64,000 bases of DNA. It comes from JAHBXE01 sp044222195 (GTDB lineage: Bacteria; Planctomycetota; Phycisphaerae; Phycisphaerales; UBA1924). The position numbers and the translations under genes were made by a program. Under the pieces are notes generated by a model. That model was given only the letters and a program-made list of their open reading frames with translations. It was not told the DNA's origin and searched no databases. Where the stretch lies: positions 62,001-126,000 of the forward strand of contig JBGANS010000003.1 in assembly GCA_044222195.1 (NCBI GenBank). Direction: 5' to 3'. Shown here piece by piece: positions 30,826-40,500 of this stretch (the stretch's first letter is position 1; every line of letters starts with the position of its first letter).

Positions 30826-31554
30826 GTGGGGGGCACGGGGAGCGGCACGTGGGGGTATTCTCACCGCATCGCCGCTCCCGAGCCCATCCTTGACCGCCGG
30901 CCACTCGCGTCGCGCCGCTTGAAGGTCATCCAGAACCTGGCCGCGGCACTCGCGCGCCGGCGCATCCAGCCGAACTTTATTTCTGTTCTCGGGTTGATCG
31001 CGTCGGTCATCGCCGGACTCGCCCTCGCGGCGACTTCACGATCTGACGTCCCGGACCGGGCGCTGTACCTCCTCGGCGCGGCCCTCGTTCAGGTTCGGCT
31101 GCTGTGCAATCTGCTGGACGGCCTCATCGCCGTCGAGGGCAACATGCGGTCCGCCACGGGCGACCTGTTCAACGAGGTGCCGGATCGATTCTCGGATGCG
31201 GCGATGCTCATCGGCGCCGGGTACGCGGCCCACTCTTCGCCGGCGCTGGGGTACTTCGCCGCACTCGGGGCGATTCTCACGGCGTATGTTCGGGCCTTGG
31301 GAAAGTCGGGAGGGGTTCCCTCGGACTATCGGGGGCCGATGGCCAAGCAGCATCGAGTCTTCCTGGTCACTCTGTGCTGCGTGTTTCTGGCGGCGGCGCC
31401 GGGGTCCTGGCGACCAGAGCTGCCGGCGTTCCTCGACGCTCCTTCGCCCGGGCCGCTGGCGGTAACCTTGGCGATCATTGTCGCGGGCTGCGTGGTGACG
31501 GTCGGTCGCCGACTCGCTTCTCTCGCCCGGGCCCTCAAGGATCGTGCCGGATGA
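30826..31554 (+). CDS. CDP-alcohol phosphatidyltransferase family protein
   Basis: 242 residues. GTG 30826 is the chosen start, since no ATG is in frame close by and the family-like sequence begins soon after (RRLKVIQNLAAALARRRIQP). The signature region LLDGLIAVEG...ATGDLFNEVPDRFSD follows the DGxxA...GxxxDxxxD plan, but the middle Asp is replaced by Asn and the Arg after A is absent. About six hydrophobic segments are visible. The enzyme should swap CMP for an alcohol on CDP-diacylglycerol or a related CDP-alcohol. It overlaps cdsA by ATGA, and a PlsC-like gene follows, so the three genes form a lipid-synthesis operon. Confidence 0.75.
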   Translation: MGGTGSGTWGYSHRIAAPEPILDRRPLASRRLKVIQNLAAALARRRIQPNFISVLGLIASVIAGLALAATSRSDVPDRALYLLGAALVQVRLLCNLLDGLIAVEGNMRSATGDLFNEVPDRFSDAAMLIGAGYAAHSSPALGYFAALGAILTAYVRALGKSGGVPSDYRGPMAKQHRVFLVTLCCVFLAAAPGSWRPELPAFLDAPSPGPLAVTLAIIVAGCVVTVGRRLASLARALKDRAG

Positions 31555-32633
31555 AAGAAGCGTTCGACTACCTGTTCTCGACCCGCGGCGCGCTGAGCCA
31601 TCCCGTCACACTCATCACCATCGGGTTCATCGCTTTGGCGCTGGTGATCGCGCCGGTCGTCACGATGATCCTCTCTCGCCGGTTGTCCGAATCGACACGC
31701 AAGGACATCTGGACCCGCTACTACACGTGGCTCTTTCTGATCCCCGTCATGCTCGGGCCGATCCTGCTGTGCCCCGCCGCGGCGATGGCGATGATCTGCA
31801 TCGCCTCGTTCCTGTGCTACCGCGAGTACGCGCGGGCCACGGGGCTCTTCCGCTTCCACGCCATGAGCGGGATGGTGGGGCTGGGGATCCTGCTCGTGTT
31901 CCTGACGAGCATGGACCACTGGTACAGGCTGTTCCTCGCGCTCGCGCCGCTGATGATCACGGTCTTCGCGGCGGGGGGCGTGATTCCCGATGAGCCCAAG
32001 GGGTACATCCAGCGCGTCGCGCTCGCGGCCGTGGGGTTCCTCCTGCTGGGTTCGGGCCTGGGGCACCTGGGCTACATGGCCAACGACCGCAACTACCGCC
32101 CGATCCTCCTCATGATCATCCTGTGCGTGCAGCTGTCGGACATCCTGGGGTTCATCTGCGGCAAGTCGTTTGGCCGGCGAAAGCTGTTTCCCAATACGAG
32201 CCCGAGAAAGACGCTCGAGGGCCACCTCGGGGCGCTGATCATTACCGCTCCGCTCGCCGCGTACCTGGGGCACCTGGTGTTTACGGGCACGAGGCTGGAC
32301 ACGCCCCTGCGGCTGGTGGTCCTCGGGCTGATCATCGCCGTGGGGGCGCAACTGGGCGACCTTGTGCTCGGGTCGATCAAGCGCGACATCGGCATCAAGG
32401 ACATGGCCGCGACGCTGCCGGGGCACGGCGGCATCTTTGACCGCTGCAACTCTCTCATGCTCGTCGCCCCCGCGGCGTTCCACTTCATCATGGTCTTTGG
32501 CGGGTTCAACATGGCGGACCGGCCCGCCCGGGTCTTCACCGGTCCTCAACCGACCCCCGTGGTGAGACCGACGCCGGCGCAGCCCGCTCCGGAAGCTCCG
32601 ATCCCCACGAACGAGGACACGGGCGGCGACTGA
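31551..32633 (+). CDS. cdsA: Phosphatidate cytidylyltransferase
   Basis: 360 residues. It makes CDP-diacylglycerol from phosphatidate and CTP, the precursor of all bacterial phospholipid head groups. The family signature near the C-terminus is intact: LGSIKRDIGIKDMAATLPGH followed by GGIFDRCNSL (S-x-x-KR-x3-KD-x6-PGHGG-x2-DR). About eight hydrophobic spans precede it. A Pro/Thr-rich tail (TGPQPTPVVRPTPAQPAPEA) extends beyond the usual end. The start codon overlaps the upstream stop (ATGA), so it is translated with the CDP-alcohol phosphatidyltransferase gene. Confidence 0.92.
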   Translation: MKEAFDYLFSTRGALSHPVTLITIGFIALALVIAPVVTMILSRRLSESTRKDIWTRYYTWLFLIPVMLGPILLCPAAAMAMICIASFLCYREYARATGLFRFHAMSGMVGLGILLVFLTSMDHWYRLFLALAPLMITVFAAGGVIPDEPKGYIQRVALAAVGFLLLGSGLGHLGYMANDRNYRPILLMIILCVQLSDILGFICGKSFGRRKLFPNTSPRKTLEGHLGALIITAPLAAYLGHLVFTGTRLDTPLRLVVLGLIIAVGAQLGDLVLGSIKRDIGIKDMAATLPGHGGIFDRCNSLMLVAPAAFHFIMVFGGFNMADRPARVFTGPQPTPVVRPTPAQPAPEAPIPTNEDTGGD

Positions 32634-32715
32634 GTTGACACGGGACATCCACATCCCGAGTCGAACCGGCCTTCTCCAGCGCCCGCCCGGGCCGCGCGTA
32701 CGCTTTCGCTCTCCC

Positions 32716-33480
32716 ATGCCTGAACAGCCCCGCCACTCCTGGTCTTTCGAACCCGCGGCGGACCACGATCTTCCTCCGATCGCCGCGATCCGCAGCGTCA
32801 AACGCGAGCCCGGGTTTTTCAACTTCGTCACGCACGCCGCCGCCGAGACTTGCTTCCGCGCATACTTCAAGCTCTACCACCGGCTCAAGGTCGAGGGCAA
32901 GCAGAACCTGCCGCGGAAGACGCCCTTTGTGGTGATCTCCAACCACACGAGCCATCTCGACGCGCTGGTGCTCAAGTCGGCGCTGCCGCTGGTGGCGGGT
33001 GTTCACGCGTACCCGGTCGCGGCGGGTGACGTGTTCTTCGACAACGTGGCCAGCTCGGTGCTGACGGCCGCGTTCATCAATGCCCTGCCGCTCTGGCGGA
33101 AGAAAGCGACGACGCACGCGCTCGAAGAGCTGCGGGACCGGCTGTCGAGGGGCCACAGCGGGTACATCCTGTTCCCGGAGGGGGCGCGTTCGCGCGACGG
33201 CGTCATGCTGCCGTTCAAGGCAGGACTGGGGATGCTCGTCGCCGGGACGAACATCCCGGTGGTGCCGTGCTACATCAAGGGTGCGTTCGAGGCGATGCCG
33301 GCGAACCGGACCATTCCGCGGCCGCGGCGGATACGGATCCGCGTGGGCCCGGCGATGTCGTTCGAGACGGCGACGGCCGACCGCGAAGGGTGGGCGGCGG
33401 TGGCGGAGGCTTCCAAGCAGGCCGTTCAGGCGCTGTGGCCTACGTCCGGTCAATCCCGGTCTTCTCGCTCGGCGGGCTGA
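32716..33480 (+). CDS. 1-acyl-glycerol-3-phosphate acyltransferase (PlsC-like)
   Basis: 254 residues from ATG 32716. The acyltransferase motifs are clear: SNHTSHLDAL (NHxxxxD, catalytic His and Asp), INALPLWRK, FPEGARSRDGVMLPFKAG (block III, FPEGxRS) and NIPVVPCYIKG (block IV). It transfers an acyl group to lysophosphatidate or a related lysolipid at the membrane. No membrane span is obvious beyond an amphipathic N-terminal region (FNFVTHAAAETCFRAYFKLY). It follows cdsA with 82 bases between them. Its 3' end overlaps the opposite-strand cupin gene by 41 bases. Confidence 0.85.
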   Translation: MPEQPRHSWSFEPAADHDLPPIAAIRSVKREPGFFNFVTHAAAETCFRAYFKLYHRLKVEGKQNLPRKTPFVVISNHTSHLDALVLKSALPLVAGVHAYPVAAGDVFFDNVASSVLTAAFINALPLWRKKATTHALEELRDRLSRGHSGYILFPEGARSRDGVMLPFKAGLGMLVAGTNIPVVPCYIKGAFEAMPANRTIPRPRRIRIRVGPAMSFETATADREGWAAVAEASKQAVQALWPTSGQSRSSRSAG

Positions 33481-33796
33481 AGATATCGAGCACGAGGGTC
33501 TCCTCGATCGCCTCGGCGGAGTGGGGGACGTTTGAAGGCAGGTGCATCACCTCGCCGGCGCCTACGATGACGTCGCGGCGCTCGCGCGAGCCCTCGGCCC
33601 CGATTCCGAACCTGAGCTTCCCGGACAGCACGCACGCGAACTGCTCGTTCTCGTGGGCGTGGGTCGGCACCTTGCATCCGCGCTTGAGCAGGACCTGCGA
33701 GAGCATGGCCTTGTCCCCGACGATGCGCCGCCGCTCCAGCAGGTCCATCGGCCGGTCCACCGCAAGCTCCGACCACGCCATTCGCCGTGCCGACAT
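33440..33796 (-). CDS. Cupin-domain protein
   Basis: 118 residues from ATG 33796, with AAAGGAG 6-12 bases upstream. The two cupin motifs are visible: VPTHAHENEQFACVLSGKLR (His, His, Glu metal ligands) and MHLPSNVPHSAEAIEETLVL (His). It is a single-domain metal-binding barrel of typical size. Such proteins act as small isomerases, dioxygenases or sugar and ligand sensors. The specific role is unknown. Its end overlaps the 3' end of the plsC-like gene on the other strand. Confidence 0.8.
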   Translation of the reverse strand: MSARRMAWSELAVDRPMDLLERRRIVGDKAMLSQVLLKRGCKVPTHAHENEQFACVLSGKLRFGIGAEGSRERRDVIVGAGEVMHLPSNVPHSAEAIEETLVLDIFSPPSEKTGIDRT

Positions 33797-33845
33797 GCCG
33801 CGCTCCTTTGGGTCTCCGCGCGGCAAGAGTAGCGCCCGGAGTCAG

Positions 33846-33966
33846 CTCACCACAGAGGCACAGAGGCGCAGAGACGAGAGCAGAGGCGGAAAGTAACTGA
33901 GCCACACTGTTCTCACTGCTTTCCTGACCGATCCCCTTCCCTGTGCCCCCGTGCCTCTAGGGTGAG
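33846..33966. repeat. Inverted pair of CTCACCACAGAGGCACAGAG-type repeats
   Basis: The left arm starts CTCACCACAGAGGCACAGAG at 33846. The right arm, read from 33966 on the other strand, starts CTCACCCTAGAGGCACGGGG. About 70 bases lie between the arms. The doublet sits between divergent genes. Confidence 0.65.
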
Positions 33967-33989
33967 ACTTCGCCGAGTACACTCGCGCC

Positions 33990-34580
33990 GTGTCACAGCC
34001 ACGCGCCGCCGACATTCTTCGAGACTATCTCGCCGAGCGTGACATTCCTTGCGAATCCTGCGGGTACAACCTTCGGGGCGTTGAAACCGTCCAGTGCCCG
34101 GAGTGCGGCACGGTCATTCCCCGCCCGCCCGCGGACTACGTTGCCCGAACCGCCGCGAACCCGGATGCTCTGCGGCTCTATTGCGAAGAGTGCGGCTACA
34201 CCGTGTCCGGCGTGAATGCGCCCCGCTGCCCGGAGTGCGGCTCGCACACGCTCAGCGGGTATTCGGGAGAGCGGCCGCCTCGGATTCACCGGTGGCGACG
34301 GCTCCCGCGCATCCCCATCCTCATCCTGGTGGCCACCAGCCCGGTCGTGCTCATCACCTGCATCGCCGGGGCCTACGCACGCAGCGCCGGCCGCAGGGGT
34401 TCGGGCAACGCGTGGAACGGCGTCCTGATCTCGGTCATCCCGCTCATCATCGCCGGCGGCCTGATCTGGTGGAGGGCGCCGCTCGCGCGCCTCGAGCCCG
34501 CCGAGCGCAAGGCCATCTCCGCCGTCGCCATGGTTGCGTCGGTCGTATGCCTGCTGCTGGCGCTGCGCACGCTCGCGTAG
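33990..34580 (+). CDS. Membrane protein with two zinc ribbons
   Basis: 196 residues from GTG 33990. Two zinc ribbons lie at the N-terminus, CESCGYNLRGVETVQCPECG and CEECGYTVSGVNAPRCPECG, spaced by about 25 residues. They are followed by two or three membrane spans (IPILILVATSPVVLITCIAG, VLISVIPLIIAGGLIWW, ISAVAMVASVVCLLLALRTL). The function is unknown. It belongs to the same zinc-ribbon group as the proteins at 1864, 6176 and 12802. The start rests on GTG and ribbon position. It converges on the phosphatase gene at 34630 with a 49-base gap. Confidence 0.7.
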   Translation: MSQPRAADILRDYLAERDIPCESCGYNLRGVETVQCPECGTVIPRPPADYVARTAANPDALRLYCEECGYTVSGVNAPRCPECGSHTLSGYSGERPPRIHRWRRLPRIPILILVATSPVVLITCIAGAYARSAGRRGSGNAWNGVLISVIPLIIAGGLIWWRAPLARLEPAERKAISAVAMVASVVCLLLALRTLA

Positions 34581-34629
34581 CACGAGAACCACGGTACAGC
34601 ACTCACAACGGGGTGATGCGAGGGTGTGC

Positions 34630-36045
34630 TCAGGGCCGCGGAGCGACCGCTTTGATGACGACCATGGTCAGGTCGTCCTGCTGCGGCACACCGCCCGCAA
34701 ACGCCGCGACATCCGCCGCCACGGCGTCGATGATGTCCTTGGCGGGCAGCGAGGCATGGGTGCGCAGAGATGCCCGGAGGCGGTCCATGCCGTACTGCTC
34801 CCGGCGGCCGCCTTGTTCGCCGCGGGCCCATTCGACGAACCCATCGGTGACCAGCGCCAGCACATCTCCCGGGGCCAGTCTGACCGACATCGCGGGCCCG
34901 AAGCTGGAGTCTGCCAAGACGGCTAGAGGCATGTCCTGCGGCAGGATGTCCGAGAGTTCTCCCGTGGCCCCGACGTACATCACGATCGGCCCGTGCCCGG
35001 CGGACAAGAGCTGCACCGGGCCGCCTTTGGGGTCGATCAGCACGCTCGCCATGGTGACGAACCGGCCATCGGGCAGGTCGTCGGCCAGCAGCCGGTTCAT
35101 CCGCTCGGTCAGCGAGGCGAGATCGGCGTTGTAGAAGCTGTTCGCGCGGACATACGCGCGGCACGCCGCGGTCACCAGCGCCGGGCCGATGCCGTGCCCG
35201 CTCACATCGGCGAGGGTCACCATCCAGTTGCCGCCCGGAAGTTCCTGCCAGTCGTAGTAATCGCCGCCCGTCTGATCCGCGGAGCGATTCCAGCCGGCGA
35301 TGTCGTACCCGCTGACGGTCGGCGGCTTGCTCGGGAGAAGCGCCCGCTGGATCGACTGCGCGATCGACAGATCGTGCTCGAGCCGCGACATCTGCACGCG
35401 GGTCTCCGCCTCTGACAGCGCCGCCTGCATGTGGCGTCGCAGCTCGCGCGCCACCCACGCGGCCGCCAGCCCGGTCGCAAAGATGATCGCGGTGGAGTTT
35501 CCGTACGCCACCAGTGGCAGTCCAGTGGTGGGCTTCTCGATCCCCAGCCCGAGCACGATGTACGCCACCATCCCCGCGTAGCTCCCGGCGCACGCCGCGC
35601 CCGCCACCACGCACAGCACCGGCTGCAGCCGCAGCGTCGTGAGAACGATGAACAGCCCGTACACCAGCACCGGCGGCGTGTTGAGCGCTGCAAAGGGCGG
35701 GAGCGGGCCCCGCACCACCTGCGACAGCATGATCCCGCCCGGGATCAGGCACTCGACGATCAGGGTCGCCAGCGAAAGCCATGTCGGGATCATCCGCCCG
35801 AGTCGGCGCGCCCATCCGACGATCGCCAGCACGCACAGCTGGATCCCCAGGATCAACACCAACCCGACCCCCGCGGCGATGCGCACGCTCGCGTCGAGCT
35901 GCGCCGCCCGTCCGGGAATCAGGATGATCGAGCCGACCAGCACCGCGATGACGATCACGGCCGAGGCGCGGTACACCTCGCTCCGGAGGGAGGCTTCACG
36001 AAATGCGCGTGAACGCGCAAGGGAAACGGCCGCGGACTCGACCAT
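34630..36045 (-). CDS. SpoIIE-type PP2C serine phosphatase with membrane domain
   Basis: 471 residues from ATG 36045. Five or six membrane spans cover the first 215 residues (YRASAVIVIAVLVGSIILIP, IAAGVGLVLILGIQLCVLAI and others). A helical linker (ELRRHMQAALSEAETRVQMS) leads into a SpoIIE domain: VSGYDIAGWNRSADQTGGDY, MVTLADVSGHGIGPALVTAA, LLSAGHGPIVMY, VLALVTDGFVEW and the final Asp in QQDDLTMVVIK. These give the PP2C metal-binding Asp residues. It should dephosphorylate anti-anti-sigma or other Ser/Thr-phosphorylated regulators at the membrane. It lies on the same strand just downstream of the trans-sulfuration gene (46 bases). Confidence 0.9.
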   Translation of the reverse strand: MVESAAVSLARSRAFREASLRSEVYRASAVIVIAVLVGSIILIPGRAAQLDASVRIAAGVGLVLILGIQLCVLAIVGWARRLGRMIPTWLSLATLIVECLIPGGIMLSQVVRGPLPPFAALNTPPVLVYGLFIVLTTLRLQPVLCVVAGAACAGSYAGMVAYIVLGLGIEKPTTGLPLVAYGNSTAIIFATGLAAAWVARELRRHMQAALSEAETRVQMSRLEHDLSIAQSIQRALLPSKPPTVSGYDIAGWNRSADQTGGDYYDWQELPGGNWMVTLADVSGHGIGPALVTAACRAYVRANSFYNADLASLTERMNRLLADDLPDGRFVTMASVLIDPKGGPVQLLSAGHGPIVMYVGATGELSDILPQDMPLAVLADSSFGPAMSVRLAPGDVLALVTDGFVEWARGEQGGRREQYGMDRLRASLRTHASLPAKDIIDAVAADVAAFAGGVPQQDDLTMVVIKAVAPRP

Positions 36046-36091
36046 CGGGAACAGTGTACGAAAGGCCCGGTGCGATCCGTGAACGGGCCGG

Positions 36092-37306
36092 CTACGCGAG
36101 CGCCCGTTCAAGGTCGCCGATGAGATCGTCGACATCCTCGATGCCGACCGAGAGCCGCACGAAACCGTCAACAATCCCGAGCTTGGCCCGGGCCTCGGCC
36201 GGGATGCTCGCGTGCGTCATGATCGCGGGATGCTCGATGAGCGATTCGACCCCGCCGAGCGACTCGGCGAGGGAGAACAGGTGCACGCGCTCGAGCATCT
36301 TCCTGGACGCCTCGAGCCCGCCTTTGACGACGACGGAGATCATCCCCCCAAATCCTCTCATCTGCTTCTTCGCGAGCGCGTGCTGCGGGTGCGACTCGAG
36401 GCCCGGGTAGATCACCTTCTCGACCTTCGGGTGCTTGACCAGCCACGCCGCGATGCGCGACGCGTTCTCGCAGTGCCGCTGCATCCGCACGTGCAGGGTC
36501 TTGGTCGACCGCAGCAGCATGAAGCAGTCCATCGGCCCCGGCACCGCGCCCACGGCGTTCTGGGTGAACCGCAGCCGCTGCGCCAGCGCATCGTCGCTGG
36601 TCATGAGCGCCCCGCCGACCACGTCCGAATGCCCCCCGATGTACTTTGTGCACGAGTGCAGAACGACGTCGGCGCCGTGCGCGAGCGGGTTCTGCAGGTA
36701 TGGCGAAGCGAAGGTGTTGTCCACCACCAGAACCGGCCGGTGCAAAGAGATGTTGGCCGGGTCAAAGTCCCTTGAAGCGGTCCCCGCGCCCGGCAGCGAC
36801 TTCACGATGCCCGCCATGGCCGCGATATCGATCACCTTGAGCATCGGGTTGCTCGGCGTCTCCAGCCACAGCACGCGGGTCCTGGGTGTGACGGCCGCTC
36901 TTGCCGCCGCGAGGTCGGTCATGTCCACGCGTGTGCTGGTGATCCCGTGGTGCTTGAAGACCTTGTCGAGAATCCGGAACGAGCCTCCATAGACGTCGTC
37001 GGACAGCACCACGTGATCGCCGCCTTTGAGCAGGTGCAGCACGCAGTCCATGGCGCCAAGGCCGCTGGAGAAGCACAGGCCGTGGCGTGCGCCCTCGAGC
37101 GCCGCCAGGTTTGCTTCCAGTGCCGTCCGCGTCGGGTTCTTCGACCTCGCGTAGTCGTACCCATCCTTGAACACACCCGGGCTCGACTGCACAAACGTCG
37201 AAGTCATGTACACCGGCGTCATGATGGCGCCGGTCGCCGGGTCGGGGACTTGTCCTGCGTGGATGCAGTTGGTGGCGAAGCGGGCGTGCGGGTTCTGGTC
37301 GGGCAT
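36092..37306 (-). CDS. Trans-sulfuration PLP enzyme (cystathionine gamma-synthase/lyase-like)
   Basis: 404 residues from ATG 37306, with GGAGGTTGT immediately upstream. The Cys/Met metabolism PLP-dependent fold is clear: ATNCIHAGQVPDPATGAIMT, YDYARSKNPTRTALEANLAA, FSSGLGAMDCVLHLL, WLETPSNPMLKVIDI, the Asp in VLVVDNTFASPYLQNPL, the PLP Lys in HSCTKYIGGHSDVVGG, and SLGGVESLIEHPAIMTHASI. It acts on cystathionine, homocysteine or O-acyl-homoserine. Sequence alone does not separate MetB-, MetC- and MetZ-type activities here. A short insert (GAGTASRDFDPANISLHR) precedes the VVDN strand. No riboswitch is seen upstream. Confidence 0.88.
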   Translation of the reverse strand: MPDQNPHARFATNCIHAGQVPDPATGAIMTPVYMTSTFVQSSPGVFKDGYDYARSKNPTRTALEANLAALEGARHGLCFSSGLGAMDCVLHLLKGGDHVVLSDDVYGGSFRILDKVFKHHGITSTRVDMTDLAAARAAVTPRTRVLWLETPSNPMLKVIDIAAMAGIVKSLPGAGTASRDFDPANISLHRPVLVVDNTFASPYLQNPLAHGADVVLHSCTKYIGGHSDVVGGALMTSDDALAQRLRFTQNAVGAVPGPMDCFMLLRSTKTLHVRMQRHCENASRIAAWLVKHPKVEKVIYPGLESHPQHALAKKQMRGFGGMISVVVKGGLEASRKMLERVHLFSLAESLGGVESLIEHPAIMTHASIPAEARAKLGIVDGFVRLSVGIEDVDDLIGDLERALA

Positions 37307-37528
37307 ACAACCTCCAGCCGATACGGTAGCCAGCTTCGCTCCGCGATGAGCCAAGTCGCTTCGCAACCGCAGAATTGACATGACCGAGGACAAGTCCTGA
37401 CGCATCCGCCGGTGTCGGATAAGTCACCCACCGTGATGTCCGATATTGCCCGTGACGCATTTCTGGGGTGTTTGCATTCACGGCCAGTCTGGTCGCCGCG
37501 GTTGGTCGAAAAAGGTCACTTTCGAGCC

Positions 37529-40500
37529 ATGATTCCACCTTCGCAGTTTGCCGGGGTCCGACTGGTCGTCGACATGGTCGCGATCATCGCCCTCGCGGTG
37601 GCCACGACGGTGTTGGTGATTCCGGCGGCCGCGCCGGAAGTGTCCTTCGGCACGGGCCCGAAGGTCTGTCTCGCGGGCGTTCTCGCTGGTCCGTTTCTGG
37701 GGTGGCGTTTTCGGCGCGAGAAGCGGCGGGGACCGAGTGCGGTGTCTCGGCCGGGCGCCGCCCGTGCCATCCTGGTCGCGTCGGGCCTTCTGGCGACCGG
37801 TCTGGTGCTGACCGGGCTGGCGGCCTGGGGCACCAGCCGCGCCGCGAAAGCCGTCGCCGGCGACCGCTTTCGATTCCTGGCCGAGCGGGTTCAAGACCGG
37901 ATCCGCGAGCGTCTGGACCGGCCCTTCGCCGGTCTCCGCGGACTCCACGGGTTGTACATGGCGAGCACGACGGTCACGCGGGAAGACTTCCGCACCTTCC
38001 TCGCCCTCCGCGACCTGCGGACGGAGTTTCCCGGCGTCCGCGTCTTCGGGTGGATCGAACGGGTTCAGAGGGCGAACCTGGACGCCTTCGTCGCCGCCGA
38101 GCGCGCCGACGACGCCCCCGACTTTGCTGTCACGGCCAATGCGCCGGACCCGCGGCTCGGAGAGCTGCCCGACTTGTATGTCGCGAAGTTCGTCGAGCCC
38201 TTTGAGGCCAACCCAATGGTGTGGGGTTTCGATGTCGGCTCCGAGCCGGTCCGCCGCGCCGCGCTGGAACAGGCCGTGCGCAGCGGACGTCCGACCATCA
38301 CGCAGCGAGTGTGCGTGCCCCTGGGTAACACCTGGCAACCCGGCTTCCTGTACCTGCACCCGGTCTTCCGCAAGGGCGCGCCCGTTGAAACCCCCGAGCA
38401 GCGGGAAGCCGCGCTGATAGGCGTGGCCTATTGCCGCGTTCTCATCGAGGAACTGCTGAGCGGAGTGTCCGACGCGGCGGACGGCGAGGTCAACTTCGAA
38501 CTCTTCGATGGCGAGCCGTCCGAAGACGCGAGGCTCTACGACGACAACGAACAGCACGGGGGTGCCGGCGAGCCTCCCGGTCGCTCTCCGACGTTCGCCA
38601 CGTGCGACCGGATCGCGCTGGGCGGGCGCGAGTGGAGCATCCGGCTTGCGTCGCGCCCGAAGTTTGACGCGGGCATCGATCAATCGACGCCGGAACTCAT
38701 CGGCGCGGGGGGGACGCTGCTCAGCCTGCTGCTCGCCGGATTCGTGTGGTCGCTGGGCGCGAGCCGGATGCGAGCCGTGTCGCTCGCCGGGAGAATGACC
38801 GCCGCCCTGGCCTCGAGCGAACGCCGGATGCGGGCGATCATCGAGGCGGAACCAGAATGCGTCAAGGTCATCGGTGCCGACGGGGTGCTCCAGGAGATCA
38901 ACGCCGCGGGGCTGGCGATGCTCGGGGCGGCCTCGCTTGAGCAGGTGCGCGAGCTCACGCTCGGCCACTTTGTGCTGCCCGAGTACCGCGAGGCGTACGC
39001 CGGCGCGTTCGAGACGGCGATGCGGGGCGGTGTCGCTTCGCTCGTGTTCGAAATCAGGAGCCTCAACGGAGAGCGTCGCTGGCTCCAAACCCATGCCGTG
39101 CCGCTCAAGAGCAACACCGGCGAGGTCACGGCGGTGCTGGGAGTCTCCCGAGACATCACCGAGCAGCGCCGGGCCGAAGAAAAACTGGCGGCCAGCGAGA
39201 CGAGGTTCCGCTCGCTCGTGGAAGGAACGGACGTCATCGTGTGGGAGTTCGACCCCGCCAAGGGCGCCTTCACCTACGTATCTCCCCAGGCCGAGTCGCT
39301 GGGGTACCCGCTCGAGGACTGGATGGTCCCCGGCTTCTGGGCAGACCATCTCCACCCCGACGATCGAGCCGAGGCCGTCAAGTTCTGCGTCGAGGAAACC
39401 AGCAGGGGCCGGAACCACAGGTTCCAGTACCGCATGTGCAGGGCCGACGGCGGCGTCGTCTGGATGGACGACTTTGCCAACGTCGACACATCCGAAGGCG
39501 GCGCGACCATCCTTCGCGGCGTTCTCATCGATGTCACCGCCCGCAAGCTTGCCCAGGACGCCCTCGCCCAGCGCGAGGAGGCGTACCGAACCCTGTTCGA
39601 AGCGGTGCCCGCGGCCGTCGTGGTCTGCGATTCGGAAGCGACCGTCCGGCAGTACAACCGGCGGGCCACCGAGATCTGGGGACGAGAGCCTGATGTCGGC
39701 GTGGACAGGTGCTGCGTCTCGTTCCGGCTCTTCGGCGCCAATGGCGCCCCGGTGCCGCCCGAACGGTGCCCATTGCTCCAGGTCCTGCGTACGGGAGAGC
39801 CCGTGCGGGGCGAGGAGTTCCAGATCGAACGCCCCGACGGCTCGCTCGTTCCCGTCTCCGTGAACTTTGATGCCCTGCGCGACGACACCGGGAAGATCGT
39901 CGGCACCGTCGTCGTGTTCGACGACATCTCCGCCCGCAAAGACGCGGAAACCGAGATCGTGGCGGCCCGATTGGCCGCGGAATCCGCCAATCGCGCCAAG
40001 AGCGAGTTCCTCGCGAACATGAGCCACGAGATCCGCACACCCCTGACAGCCATTCTCGGGTACGCCGATGTGCTCCGCGAGGAAGCGGGCGACTCGTCGG
40101 CGGCCTGCATCCAGCACATCGACACGATCCGCAACGCGGGCAGCCACTTGCTCTCCGTCATCAACGACATCCTCGACCTCTCGCGGATCGAGGCCGACAA
40201 GATGGTCATCGAGCGGGAGGACACCTCGCTGGTCCAGGTCCTGCGCGAGGTGGCGAGCCTGGCGCGCCCGCGCGCGGTCGGCAAGGGCGTCGAGCTCCGC
40301 GCGGTCCTCGCCACGCCCGTGCCCGAGCGCATCGTGTGCGACCCGACGCGCCTCCGCCAGATTCTCATGAACCTCGTGGGCAACGCCGTCAAGTTCACCG
40401 AATCCGGATCGATTACGATCTCCGCGGGCGTCCGGGGCGTCGGAGACGGTTCGCGCCTGGTCATCGACGTCGAGGACACGGGCCCCGGCATGTCGCCCGA

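Noticed and set aside
37307..37528. A SAM- or SAH-type riboswitch upstream of the trans-sulfuration gene
   Set aside because: I could not find the conserved helices or core sequences in the 222 bases between the divergent genes.
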